Below, one piece after another: positions 1-8,142 of a DNA stretch of 20,415 nt; the first letter of the stretch is position 1; each line of letters opens with the position of its first letter. Under the pieces are notes generated by a model that did no database searches, was not told where the DNA came from, and saw only the letters and a list, made by a program, of their open reading frames with translations. This DNA comes from a bacterium (GTDB lineage Bacteria; Eremiobacterota; Eremiobacteria; Baltobacterales; Baltobacteraceae), in the NCBI GenBank assembly GCA_021781095.1, contig JAJXXM010000227.1:1-20415 (forward strand), in the 5' to 3' direction. Both the position numbers and the translations under genes were made by a program.

Positions 1-2
1 CC

Positions 3-689
3 GCCGTCGCCCTCGCCTGCTCCGGAACGGCGCGAGCGCACGAGCGTAACTACGTCGGGCTGCAGCTTTTCGCGGTTGCCGGCGTGCATAAGGATGTGGC
101 GGGTACGCAGTACGGCGCCGGCCTCGGCCCGCTTTTACAAGCGCGCGTCGGTGGGCGGCGACTCGCGTTTCGCTTCGAAGGAATACCGGTGGTTGCGATT
201 CCGCAGCGTGCCTCGGCGTATTACGGACAGGCGACGCCGAGTATCGGTATCTTCAACGCTACCCTTGGGTACCGCATTGTTCCGCGGCTGAGCGTCGGCT
301 TCGGCGAGACGGTGATCAATCAACGAACGCCGTTGCCGAATTTGCAGCAAGTCGTCTCATCGCGGCTTGCGGGAGTCCGATACGCGTTGCGCTATACCGA
401 ACCGTTGCGCGCCCATCGCACGCTCGAGGCAAACCTCGGAGTCGTTCCTACGCTCTGGGGCAGCGACGTCTACGTCTATAGCGACGGGATAACGCCGCCG
501 ACGGTGAAGGCCGAACGGGCCGCCGAGATCGATGCCTCGCTGGCGATCGGTTTTCACCGCTCCTACGGGGAGATGCTCGTGGGCCTTCGAGCGCTCAATT
601 TTTCGGCAAAATATACCGTTACCGGGCTCGCGGGAGACCGAAATGCGGGCGTCGGGCTCTTCGTCGAGTTCAGAAAGGCCATCCCATGA
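3..689 (+). CDS. Secreted/outer-membrane beta-rich protein (5' truncated)
   Basis: The reading frame is open from the window edge, so the true start lies upstream. The first in-window residues, ending CSGTARA followed by HERNYVGLQ, read like the end of a Sec signal peptide with an AxA-type cleavage site. The mature part has alternating hydrophobic/polar stretches rich in Tyr, Gly and Arg (for example VGLQLFAVAGV and ASLAIGFHRSYG), as expected for an outer-membrane beta-barrel of roughly 200 residues. It lacks a terminal Phe, so the barrel call is not firm. I do not recognise a named family. The stop overlaps the next start (ATGA), so the two are probably translationally coupled. The GTG at 84 is an internal Val and would delete the signal peptide. 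Confidence 0.7.
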   Translation, partial: AVALACSGTARAHERNYVGLQLFAVAGVHKDVAGTQYGAGLGPLLQARVGGRRLAFRFEGIPVVAIPQRASAYYGQATPSIGIFNATLGYRIVPRLSVGFGETVINQRTPLPNLQQVVSSRLAGVRYALRYTEPLRAHRTLEANLGVVPTLWGSDVYVYSDGITPPTVKAERAAEIDASLAIGFHRSYGEMLVGLRALNFSAKYTVTGLAGDRNAGVGLFVEFRKAIP

Positions 690-1432
690 GTGCGATCGTC
701 GAAACCACCGACGGCGTGATGACGATTCGCTTCGATCGTCAAGAGAAGAAGAACGCGATGACCGCAGCGATGTACGCTGCGGCCGCCGAGGCGTTGGAGC
801 GTGCTGCCGAAGATACTGAGGTGCGCGCGATCCTCTTTCTCGGGCGTCAAGATTTTAGCGCCGGCAATGACATCGCGGATTTTCTCGCCGCGGGAGCGAT
901 GCAAGCGAAGATCGAGGATCTGCCGGTCGTGCGGTTCTTGCAACGTCTGGTCGCCTGCGAGAAACCGGTCCTCGCGGGGGTGAACGGCGTTGCGATCGGC
1001 ATCGGCACCACGTTGCTCCTGCATTGCGACGGCGTCGTCGCCGGGGCCTCGGCGCGTTTCGCGCTGCCGTTCGTTCCGCTCGGCCTCGTGCCCGAGGCGG
1101 GATCGAGCCTGCTCCTGCCGCGTGTCGTCGGGCGTAATCGCGCCGCGTGGCTACTGCTCTCAGGGGAGCGCTTTTCGGCCGACGAGGCGCGGGCGATGGG
1201 ACTGATCGCGGAGATCGTTCCCGACGATGCGGTCGAGGCGCGCGCGCGCGCGATGGCCGCGCAGCTCGCCGCGCTGCCCCCCAACGCGATGCGAACGACG
1301 AAACGACTGATCCGCGGTGCCGATGCGGCCGCACTCGCCGCCGCAATGAGTGCGGAGTTCGCCGCGTTTGCCGAAGCGATGCGCTCCGACGAAGCGCGTG
1401 CCGCATTCATGCGCTTTCTGACCAAGGGATAA
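686..1432 (+). CDS. Enoyl-CoA hydratase/isomerase family protein, isomerase-like
   Basis: This is a 248-residue crotonase-fold protein with the family's usual length. The oxyanion-hole region is seen as FSAGND (residues 57-62) and GVAIGIGTT (101-109). At the two positions of the classical hydratase glutamates (rat Glu144 and Glu164) the residues are Thr and Phe. A Glu instead occurs in the PEAGSS segment (Glu137). From family knowledge, this single-Glu pattern is that of delta3,delta2-enoyl-CoA isomerases of the ECI2 type rather than true hydratases. The likely role is moving double bonds of unsaturated acyl-CoA during cytosolic fatty-acid oxidation. Its ATG overlaps the upstream barrel gene by 4 nt, an odd partner. 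No other beta-oxidation gene is visible. Substrate is unknown. Confidence 0.9.
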   Translation: MSAIVETTDGVMTIRFDRQEKKNAMTAAMYAAAAEALERAAEDTEVRAILFLGRQDFSAGNDIADFLAAGAMQAKIEDLPVVRFLQRLVACEKPVLAGVNGVAIGIGTTLLLHCDGVVAGASARFALPFVPLGLVPEAGSSLLLPRVVGRNRAAWLLLSGERFSADEARAMGLIAEIVPDDAVEARARAMAAQLAALPPNAMRTTKRLIRGADAAALAAAMSAEFAAFAEAMRSDEARAAFMRFLTKG

Positions 1433-1446
1433 CCGACCCGAAACAA

Positions 1447-1464
1447 ACGCAGGCGCTCCTGCGT
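1447..1464 (+). other. Stem-loop directly before the serine hydrolase start
   Basis: ACGCAGG and CCTGCGT form a perfect 7-bp stem with a 4-nt CGCT loop. It sits 14 nt after the enoyl-CoA isomerase stop and 2 nt before the first ATG of the next gene. No T-run follows, so it is not a standard intrinsic terminator. It might terminate weakly, protect an mRNA end, or hinder ribosome access to the 1467 start (favouring 1476). The structure is seen; the role is inferred. Confidence 0.45.
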
Positions 1465-1466
1465 AG

Positions 1467-2894
1467 ATGCCGGCGATGAAACAATCTCTACCACCTATGC
1501 TCGCAGCGCTAACGGCGCTCTGTCTCCCGCTGGCGGCCTCGGCCGTCCCCACTCCCGTGCCTGCGGCGGCGATCGACCGCGAGGCACGACAGTTGCTCCA
1601 CGCTTTAAAGACGCCGGGCGCCACCATCGCCGTTGCCGAGGACGGCCGTGTCGTTTATGCGCGCGGGTACGGACTGCGCGACGTGGCGGCAAAAAAAGGT
1701 GCCGACGTCAACACGCATTACGAAATCGGATCGATGACCAAACAGTTTACCGCAGCGGCGATCCTCCAATTGCGCGATGCCGGTAAACTCGCGCTCGATG
1801 AAAAACTTTCAAAAGTGCTCCCCGGCGCTCCGCACGCGAATCAAATAACGATTCGTCAATTGCTGACGCATACGAGCGGGCTGGCGAATTACACGAATGT
1901 TCCGGGGTTCGTTCGCATGGCGGCGCACGCTGGGAGCTACGAAAAAATGGTTTCGTCGATCGCGAAAAAGCCGCTGGAATTCAAGCCCGGTTCGCATTGG
2001 CGCTACTCGAATACGAACTACATCATCCTCGGGCGCATCGTGGAGGTTCTCTCGCACGAGCCTTACGAACGATATGTCGATCAACACGAATTCGCGCCTG
2101 CGGGGATGACGCACACGCATTGGATCTCCGATGAACCCCATCTCTCCGATATGGCGCGCGGTTACCGCCCCCTAAAAAACGGCGGCGTCGCGCCGGCATT
2201 TCCCCTGCGCGACCGATGGGCCTGGTCGGCGGGAGCGATCGTCAGCACGGTCGGCGATCTCGTGCGCTGGAACGAGGCTTTGCGGAGCGGAAAGATCGTC
2301 TCGCAACGCGATTACCGGGAGATGACGACCCCGGTGCGCGTCGCCGTCGGTTCCTCCGGGGGATATGGGTTCGGCTTGATCCGCGACCGTTTCGACGGGC
2401 AGGAGCGGATATGGCACAACGGCGGGACGTTCGGTTTCGTCAGCGATGGAGCATACTTTCCCGCGCAACATGTGACCGTCGTCGCACTGACCGATAGCGA
2501 GAACGGTCCGGCGGGTGCCATCGTAAACGATATATTCGAAGCGGTTCACCCGCGCCTCGCCTTCAAAGCGAACGCCCCCGCCCGGGGTGAGAACGTCGGC
2601 GTGACCTCGCGCGTAGAGGCGTTCATCGATTCATTGCTACGTGGACATCTCGAGCGCTCGCAGATTACGGCGGAAGCTTCGAAATCGCTGAGCGATGCGA
2701 CGGTCAAACAGGTCGCCAAGCAGTTCGCCGTGCTCGGCCCGCCGACGGCGTTCGTCTTTCGTGGGAGCTCGCCGGTGCCGGATGCGACGAAGTACGTGTA
2801 CTTGGTTCGCTTTAAGGCGACAATGCTAAAATTGACCATTGCTATCGATACCAAGAGCAAGAAATTCGCGGCGTTTTTCTTTCAATCGCCCTAG
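1467..2894 (+). CDS. Secreted serine hydrolase, beta-lactamase/class C PBP fold
   Basis: A 475-residue protein with an N-terminal signal peptide (hydrophobic residues 11-26, AxA-type site near ASA). The three active-site motifs of the serine beta-lactamase-like family are present: SMTK (89-92, nucleophile and base), YSN (180-182) and HNGG (317-320, in the KTG position). This resembles AmpH/PBP4*-type peptidases and esterases more than a true antibiotic-hydrolysing AmpC. A roughly 95-residue C-terminal alpha/beta domain (about 380-475) follows, as in many paralogues with a DUF3471-like or similar tail. It should act in the periplasm or outside the cell on a peptide or ester substrate that cannot be named. 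An ATG at 1476 giving MKQSL is an equally good start; neither has a clear Shine-Dalgarno. A hairpin lies immediately before the start. Confidence 0.92.
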   Translation: MPAMKQSLPPMLAALTALCLPLAASAVPTPVPAAAIDREARQLLHALKTPGATIAVAEDGRVVYARGYGLRDVAAKKGADVNTHYEIGSMTKQFTAAAILQLRDAGKLALDEKLSKVLPGAPHANQITIRQLLTHTSGLANYTNVPGFVRMAAHAGSYEKMVSSIAKKPLEFKPGSHWRYSNTNYIILGRIVEVLSHEPYERYVDQHEFAPAGMTHTHWISDEPHLSDMARGYRPLKNGGVAPAFPLRDRWAWSAGAIVSTVGDLVRWNEALRSGKIVSQRDYREMTTPVRVAVGSSGGYGFGLIRDRFDGQERIWHNGGTFGFVSDGAYFPAQHVTVVALTDSENGPAGAIVNDIFEAVHPRLAFKANAPARGENVGVTSRVEAFIDSLLRGHLERSQITAEASKSLSDATVKQVAKQFAVLGPPTAFVFRGSSPVPDATKYVYLVRFKATMLKLTIAIDTKSKKFAAFFFQSP

Positions 2895-2951
2895 GAGGCT
2901 CCAAGCTCCGTCGATAGCGGATGCGGTGAGTCCCGAATGGAAGAGGGTAGG

Positions 2952-4628
2952 ATGCGCAATCTCGCCCTCTCCATCGTCGCGATAGGCATGCTGTTGGGGC
3001 TCGCTCCGGGAAGCACGGCGCCCACCGTCGTAGCCCCGAAAAAGCTCGTCCTCACCCTCGTCCGCGAGCCGACGGTGCGCATCCTGATGTTCCATCAGGT
3101 CTCCAAGCACCCCATCGAACCCAACGTCGGCATCGGCACCCCGTGGATGGCGCCGCAGCGCTTCAACGATCTCTTGCATGCGCTCGCGCAACGCGGGTAT
3201 CACTTCATCACGATGCAGGAGACGGTGGCTTTTCTCTCCGGGCGACTCTCGGCCGGGAGTCTCCCGCGCCGATCGGTGACGTTGACCTTCGACGATGGCT
3301 ATCGCTCGGCGTGGACCGAGGCGACGCCGATTTTGCGGCGGTACCATGCGAGCGCCACGATGTTCTTCGAGGGACACGCGACCGGCACGATGCGCGGCCG
3401 ACTCAACGATGCGGATCTTCGTGCGATGGCGCGCTCCGGCATCTGGTCGTTACAGTCGCACGGATTCGCCGGGCACTCCGATCTCCTCGTCGGTCCGCAC
3501 GGCGAGCTCTCGCCCTATTGGTACGCGAATTTGCAGTGGCTTTCGCGGGAACGGCGCTTCGAAACGCTCGCCGCCTTCGAGCGACGCATTCAAAACGACC
3601 TCGTGCATTTTCGGCACGCTTTCGAACCGATCACCGGCGCCCGTATCGATCTCTTCGCCTATCCAAGCGGTGAGTACGGGCAGAACGCCGCCTTGCCGCG
3701 TGGAGCGAATCCGCTGACGAATACGCAAGCGGGCCACTCGAATGCGCCGAACCTGACGCCGTCGATTTTTCGCGCGCTCAAGAACGCCGGCTTCGTCGCC
3801 GCATTCTCCGTCTACGATCCGGGACACGTTCATTTTGCTTCGCGGAGCGACAATCTCTACGCACTGCCGCGCATCGGCTTCTCCGCGAGCGCCTCGGTCG
3901 CGCAGGATCTGCGCTCGATGGACTCGCTCGAAACTAAAGGCATCGAATTTCCCGAGATCGAGGACGGGCAGTTCACCGCCGTCGCGCCGATCGCTCTCGA
4001 TGGAGGCCATCTCTATGCCGCCGCGACGGCGCGGCCGTTAATCTACCTCTTGGATCGGCACGGTCGGCGCATCGCCGCCTTCCGTGAGCCCGCACTCGAA
4101 CGCGGCCGCGCCGGCGCGCCCGCCGCGATCGGAGCGCTCGCCGTGGAAAAGCATCACCTTTGGGTCGCGCAGCAGGCCGTCGTCGGAGGGCGTGCTGCCC
4201 CCGTTCTGAGCGAATTTTCTCTGCTTCACGGGACTCCGCGTATCGAGTCGCGGCGCGCGCTCCCTCCCGCCATGAATTGGCTCGTCGGCATCGCCTGGCT
4301 CGATGGGAACCTTTACGGCATCGACGACGGGGGCGAGATTTTCGACGTGCTACGGGGGCGGCGGGTCGGAGCGACCGTCCATGGCGCTTCCTATGAGGGC
4401 GGACGATTCGCGGGGTTGGTTGCAGGAGATGGCGGGCTCATCACCTACGACCGAAGGATGCAGCGCATTCTGCTCGTCACACCACGGGGAACGATCCGCG
4501 CGGCCGGAGCGCTCCGCGGTGACGTACGATCGCTCGCGCTGGAGGGTAACGACCTCTTCGTGAGCCGCTGGGACACCGCACGGCACATGTTCCGTATCTA
4601 TACGATGGGAGCGACGAAAGCACGATGA
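2952..4628 (+). CDS. PgaB-like polysaccharide deacetylase (CE4/NodB) with propeller-like C-terminus
   Basis: First gene of the Pel-like operon. Residue numbers here count from the in-frame ATG at 2937, five residues upstream. I prefer ATG 2952 because AGAGGG lies just ahead at good spacing and the product then begins directly with a signal peptide (MRNLALSIVAIG). The NodB domain (about 45-320) carries LTFDDG (Asp119 and Asp120), a metal-binding SHGFAGH with His175 and His180 spaced H-x4-H as in PgaB rather than the usual H-x3-H, and FAYPSGEYG (240-248). By family knowledge it would remove N-acetyl groups from an exported amino-sugar polymer in the periplasm or at the surface. The last ~230 residues are beta-rich with repeated LDGGHLYAAA/LDGNLYGI-type blades, suggesting a beta-propeller-like binding domain. 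It is shorter than PelA and has no visible glycoside hydrolase domain. The stop overlaps the next start by ATGA. Confidence 0.9.
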   Translation: MRNLALSIVAIGMLLGLAPGSTAPTVVAPKKLVLTLVREPTVRILMFHQVSKHPIEPNVGIGTPWMAPQRFNDLLHALAQRGYHFITMQETVAFLSGRLSAGSLPRRSVTLTFDDGYRSAWTEATPILRRYHASATMFFEGHATGTMRGRLNDADLRAMARSGIWSLQSHGFAGHSDLLVGPHGELSPYWYANLQWLSRERRFETLAAFERRIQNDLVHFRHAFEPITGARIDLFAYPSGEYGQNAALPRGANPLTNTQAGHSNAPNLTPSIFRALKNAGFVAAFSVYDPGHVHFASRSDNLYALPRIGFSASASVAQDLRSMDSLETKGIEFPEIEDGQFTAVAPIALDGGHLYAAATARPLIYLLDRHGRRIAAFREPALERGRAGAPAAIGALAVEKHHLWVAQQAVVGGRAAPVLSEFSLLHGTPRIESRRALPPAMNWLVGIAWLDGNLYGIDDGGEIFDVLRGRRVGATVHGASYEGGRFAGLVAGDGGLITYDRRMQRILLVTPRGTIRAAGALRGDVRSLALEGNDLFVSRWDTARHMFRIYTMGATKAR

Positions 4629-5449
4629 AGCGATTCCTCGCGTGTACCATGCTCGTTTTCGCGATGCACGGCGCGCGCGCGTCCGCCGCCGAGGGCGCAC
4701 CGATCGCGACGCCAACCCCCGAGCCCGCAACACAAGCGAGCACCGAGCCGGATCGGGCGGGTTTTCTCTATACCTATCTCGAGCATACCTCGCTCTATCG
4801 CGACACCGTGTTTTCCATCGATGCCTATAAGCCGTTCGGCTCTCGTACGAGCGCGATCCGTCCGTTTGTCGATCTCTTCGCCAACGACGACACGCGTACG
4901 GGTGGCGGGGTGGTTCCGCAAACGCTCAACGATAACTATGCCGGGCTTGCACTCGGGCTGCAGTATACAAATCCGAAAGGGCTCCGCGCCTTCGCTCAGG
5001 GCGGAGTGACGACGAAAATCGGCTCCATTGCCGCGACCCCCTCTGGCGGCGATCTGCGCAGCGGGCTCGAATATTATCGCGAGTGGGGCGGGGCGGAGAG
5101 AGAGCAGGCGGCGTACGGCAACTTTTTCGGAGACGGTATCTATTACAGCCGCTACCACGACCTTCAATTTTACGAACAGTTGGAGATCGGCAGCACGCCT
5201 CCGAAAGAGCGCCATCCGGTCAGCGTCTTTGCGCGCGCCGTTCTCGCGCTCGACACACACCCTTATTTTTATGGTAATTATGCGGAGCTCACGCTCGGCG
5301 TTCGCCTGACGCCGTTCGGCCTGCGAGGGCCGGCGATCGAACTCGGCGGCGTTACCGGGACCTACCTTCGGGGAAATCTCCTGCCGATCGGCGTCTCTAA
5401 AAATTACGTCGATTTTCGTCCCACCATTAGCTATGGAGTAAATATTTGA
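4625..5449 (+). CDS. Outer-membrane beta-barrel candidate in the Pel-like operon
   Basis: A 274-residue protein with a clear signal peptide (MKRFLACTMLVFAMHGARASA, cleavage near residue 21) and a Pro/Thr-rich linker to about residue 43. The rest alternates hydrophobic and polar residues and is rich in Tyr, Phe and Gly (LYTYLEHTSLYRD, YGNYAELTLGVRLT, a C-terminal FRPTISYGVNI), fitting a barrel of about 10-14 strands. It overlaps both neighbours (ATGA upstream, TTGA downstream), so it belongs to the polysaccharide operon. By position it could be the outer-membrane exit, in the role PelB plays in Pseudomonas. It has no TPR scaffold, and similarity to the C-terminal part of NfrA-type proteins is only an impression. 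Function is inferred. Confidence 0.8.
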   Translation: MKRFLACTMLVFAMHGARASAAEGAPIATPTPEPATQASTEPDRAGFLYTYLEHTSLYRDTVFSIDAYKPFGSRTSAIRPFVDLFANDDTRTGGGVVPQTLNDNYAGLALGLQYTNPKGLRAFAQGGVTTKIGSIAATPSGGDLRSGLEYYREWGGAEREQAAYGNFFGDGIYYSRYHDLQFYEQLEIGSTPPKERHPVSVFARAVLALDTHPYFYGNYAELTLGVRLTPFGLRGPAIELGGVTGTYLRGNLLPIGVSKNYVDFRPTISYGVNI

Positions 5450-6681
5450 TCGATCTAGCGGAGCGGGCACGAGAGGCGCTGGCGAAGTTCGGCTTGCGGC
5501 AGCTCGACATCTGGCGGAGCGGCGAACCGGGTGCATTGCCGTTGCTCGCCGCTCGCGCCGCCAGGGAGCCCGACTCTGCGTTAGGCTCGTCGCCGGCACA
5601 AATTCGCGATCGTATTGCCGCAGCGGTTCCGGTTTTGGAGGGCGAACGGTTGGGCACGCCGCTCGTCGGCGCCGATGGCCCCTTCGGCTACGTCGAATAT
5701 TTCAACGCCGGGAAAATCTCGCTCGGGGTTGCCGCTCAATTAGAGGCGTGGAGCGACGATATCGCACTCGCATTGTCGGCGGAGCGGGTCGCTCACGACA
5801 TGGAGGCGCCGGCGCGCGGATCGATCCTGATCGCCGACGACGATGCGAATATTCGTCGATTGTTGCTCTCGCTTCTGGGGCGCCGAGGATTTCGCGCCAC
5901 CGCGGTAGGAAACGGCGCCGACGCCTGCGATCGCGCGGCGGCCGAGCACCCCGATCTCATCTTGCTCGATTACCGTATGCCGATCCTCGACGGCCGCGAG
6001 ACCGCCGAACGGCTTCGCTCCGATCCTCGTACGCGCGATATTCCCATCATCATGGTGACCGCACAGAGCGGAACGGAGGAGAAGGTGGCGGCATTGGAGG
6101 CCGGCGCGCAAGATTATGTGACGAAGCCCTTCGAACCCGAAGAGCTCATCGCGCGCATCGCGAGCCATCTGCGGTGGCGAAGTTTTTTCGCCGAGGCCGC
6201 CGCGTCGCCCGAGCAGGTCGTCGCGGATCCCTTGCCTCCGGAGCCAGTCGCGCCGTTGGCGGCCCCGACCGCGCCACAAAGCCCTGCCGAGACCGGTGAA
6301 GATGCACTGTGGATCGCCGCCGCGCATGCCGAGCAACTCGGGCGTTACGCCGACGCCTTAAATCTCTATCTCGAAGAAGCGGAGCGCGCGGAGCATCGCG
6401 CGCAGTACGCACGCGCGGCGATCGCCTTTCGCAGCGCTTCGGCGATGGCGGGAAGGCAGCAGCACGCCGACCTTTCGAATAAATTACTCCGGCTCGCTGG
6501 GAAAATGTATTTGACGCTCGCTGAAGATTCGAAGCAAGGACACGATATCGCCGATGCCTACGTCAATGCGGCGAAATGTTTTTTGCTCGCCGGAAATTTG
6601 CAACTCGCAAAAAAATCGGTCTCGATCGCCGAATCGATGACGTCGGTGATCGCCGACGATCGTCCATCGTCGCTCTCCTAG
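5446..6681 (+). CDS. Response-regulator/TPR fusion, possible PelD/PelE-like regulator
   Basis: A 411-residue cytosolic protein, no signal peptide or membrane helix. Residues 1-115 are a small alpha/beta segment, weakly GAF-like. Residues 125-245 are a complete receiver domain: acidic pair Asp131/Asp132, phospho-acceptor Asp175 in LILLDYRMP, Thr205 and Lys227 in VTKPFEPEEL. A Pro/Ala-rich linker (about 255-285) leads to helical repeats (287-400) with TPR-like pairs (AAAHAEQLGRYADALNLYLEEAE; AYVNAAKCFLLAGNLQLAKK). There is no DNA-binding or catalytic output domain. In known Pel systems PelD (GAF, c-di-GMP receptor) and PelE (TPR) sit just before PelF and PelG; this gene occupies that place. The start is TTG, supported by GGAG 7 nt ahead and a TTGA overlap with the previous stop. 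The PelD/E-equivalent role is inference. Confidence 0.9.
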   Translation: MIDLAERAREALAKFGLRQLDIWRSGEPGALPLLAARAAREPDSALGSSPAQIRDRIAAAVPVLEGERLGTPLVGADGPFGYVEYFNAGKISLGVAAQLEAWSDDIALALSAERVAHDMEAPARGSILIADDDANIRRLLLSLLGRRGFRATAVGNGADACDRAAAEHPDLILLDYRMPILDGRETAERLRSDPRTRDIPIIMVTAQSGTEEKVAALEAGAQDYVTKPFEPEELIARIASHLRWRSFFAEAAASPEQVVADPLPPEPVAPLAAPTAPQSPAETGEDALWIAAAHAEQLGRYADALNLYLEEAERAEHRAQYARAAIAFRSASAMAGRQQHADLSNKLLRLAGKMYLTLAEDSKQGHDIADAYVNAAKCFLLAGNLQLAKKSVSIAESMTSVIADDRPSSLS

Positions 6682-6684
6682 CCC

Positions 6685-8142
6685 GTGCGCTCGCTGCTGT
6701 TAACCGAAGGGACCTATCCCTACGTCCGCGGCGGTGTCTCGACGTGGTGTCATCTCTTGATTTCGGGACTCGCCGAGGTGGATTTTACGGTCTTCGCTCT
6801 GGTCGGCAATCCCTCGAACGCGACGGAGTACGAAATGCCGCCGAACGTCGTTCGTACCATCGCTCTTCCCCTTTGGGGGCACGAGCGCATGGAAGAATAT
6901 AGCGGTGCCGACCTGCGCTCGGAGTTGCGACGCGATCCTCGGGCGCTACGCGATGAATTCGTACCGCTCTTCGGCGCATTTCTCGATGAGATCGTTCGCG
7001 GTATGGAGAGCGCCCATCCGCAGCGCCTGGTCGATGCGATCGGCGGCATCTACACCTACTTTCGCAAGCACGATTACGACTGGACGATGCGGCGCGAGGA
7101 GGTCTGGAACGTCACCCTCGCACAGTTTCGCGCGAGCGCGTGGCACGACCGCTTTATGTCGGCGTTGGAGGCGATCGAGCTGACGCGTTCGTTCTATCGG
7201 TATTTGGCGCCGCTCGCCATCGAAATACCAGCGAGCGATATCGTCCATACCAGCGCTGCGGGGCTCTGCGGACTCGTGGCGGTCGCTGCGAAGAGCGCGC
7301 TCGGCATTCCCGTGGTGCTCACCGAGCACGGCGTCTACCTTCGCGAACGCGTCCTCGAACTCGCGCGGGCGGGTTTCCCATTTTCGGACCGATCGATTAA
7401 GAAGAATCTCTTCTCGGCGATCGCGCGTGCGACGTACGCTGTTGCCGACGTGATCGCTCCGGTCTGCAGCTACAACGCGACCTGGGAACGGTTCTACGGC
7501 GTTCCAGAAGATCGCATTCTGGTGATCTACAATGGCGTCGACCAGACGCGCTTCGACGACCGCAACCATCGCCCCGAACGACCGACCGTGACCGCGATGG
7601 TACGGATCGATCCACTTAAAGATCTCGAGACGCTCGTGGCGAGCGCGCCGTTCGTGCGCGAGCGCTTCCCGGACGTCGTGTTCGATATTTGGGGTCCGGT
7701 TCACGATGAAGCGTATAACCTGCGCGTTCTCGAGCTCGTGCGTGTGTTGGGCCTGGAAACGTGCATCCGTTTTCGAGGCTCCACCTCCGATCCGGCGGCG
7801 GCGTATGCCGAGGCAAGCGTCGTCGCGCTCTCCTCGATATCCGAAGGTTTTCCGTATTCGGTCATCGAGGCGATGATGTGTGCGAAGCCCGTCGTCGCGA
7901 CCGACGTCGGCGGTGCGCGCGAAGCGATCGGCGATTGCGGCACCGTCGTTCCTCCGAAGCGTCCCCAGCGCCTCGCCGAGGCACTCTGCGATCTGCTCGC
8001 GCGTCCGGAGGAGGCCGTGGCACTGGGGAAAAAAGCGCGGGCGCGAGCGTTGGAGCTCTTCACACTCGAAGGCTGCTTGACGAACTATCGCGTGCTGTAT
8101 GCCAACATGGCGTCGCCGACGAACCTCGGTGCGAGCGTATGA
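6685..8142 (+). CDS. pelF: PelF, GT4-family glycosyltransferase for exopolysaccharide
   Basis: A 485-residue cytosolic glycosyltransferase. The N-terminus EGTYPYVRGGVSTW (8-21) is the signature of the PelF/DUF3492 group, and TEHGVYLRER (213-222) is its second conserved block. The C-terminal GT-B half has SEGFPYSVIEAM, with the GT4 E-x7-E pair at Glu387 and Glu395, and VATDVGGAREAIG as the nucleotide-sugar loop. In Pseudomonas PelF uses UDP-GlcNAc and polymerises the Pel backbone at the inner membrane with PelD, PelE and PelG. Start is GTG, 3 nt after the previous stop; the stop overlaps pelG by ATGA. Length matches the family (about 500). Identification is strong. Confidence 0.95.
   Translation: MRSLLLTEGTYPYVRGGVSTWCHLLISGLAEVDFTVFALVGNPSNATEYEMPPNVVRTIALPLWGHERMEEYSGADLRSELRRDPRALRDEFVPLFGAFLDEIVRGMESAHPQRLVDAIGGIYTYFRKHDYDWTMRREEVWNVTLAQFRASAWHDRFMSALEAIELTRSFYRYLAPLAIEIPASDIVHTSAAGLCGLVAVAAKSALGIPVVLTEHGVYLRERVLELARAGFPFSDRSIKKNLFSAIARATYAVADVIAPVCSYNATWERFYGVPEDRILVIYNGVDQTRFDDRNHRPERPTVTAMVRIDPLKDLETLVASAPFVRERFPDVVFDIWGPVHDEAYNLRVLELVRVLGLETCIRFRGSTSDPAAAYAEASVVALSSISEGFPYSVIEAMMCAKPVVATDVGGAREAIGDCGTVVPPKRPQRLAEALCDLLARPEEAVALGKKARARALELFTLEGCLTNYRVLYANMASPTNLGASV

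Noticed and set aside
1236..1254. Run of alternating CG dinucleotides
   Set aside because: It lies within the isomerase coding frame as Ala/Arg codons and is ordinary for this GC content.
847..1494. Long minus-strand ORF opposite the enoyl-CoA isomerase
   Set aside because: Ser/Arg/Ala-rich composition typical of antisense translation in GC-rich DNA; the opposite strand has a clear crotonase.
2893..2923. AGGAGG followed by ATG at 2921
   Set aside because: Spacing is over 20 nt and the ATG frame ends after two codons, so it does not start a gene; ATG 2952 with AGAGGG is better.
4598..5599. 333-codon minus-strand ORF over the barrel gene
   Set aside because: Arg-rich with no recognisable domain; the plus strand has a signal peptide, overlaps with its operon neighbours and barrel-like patterning.
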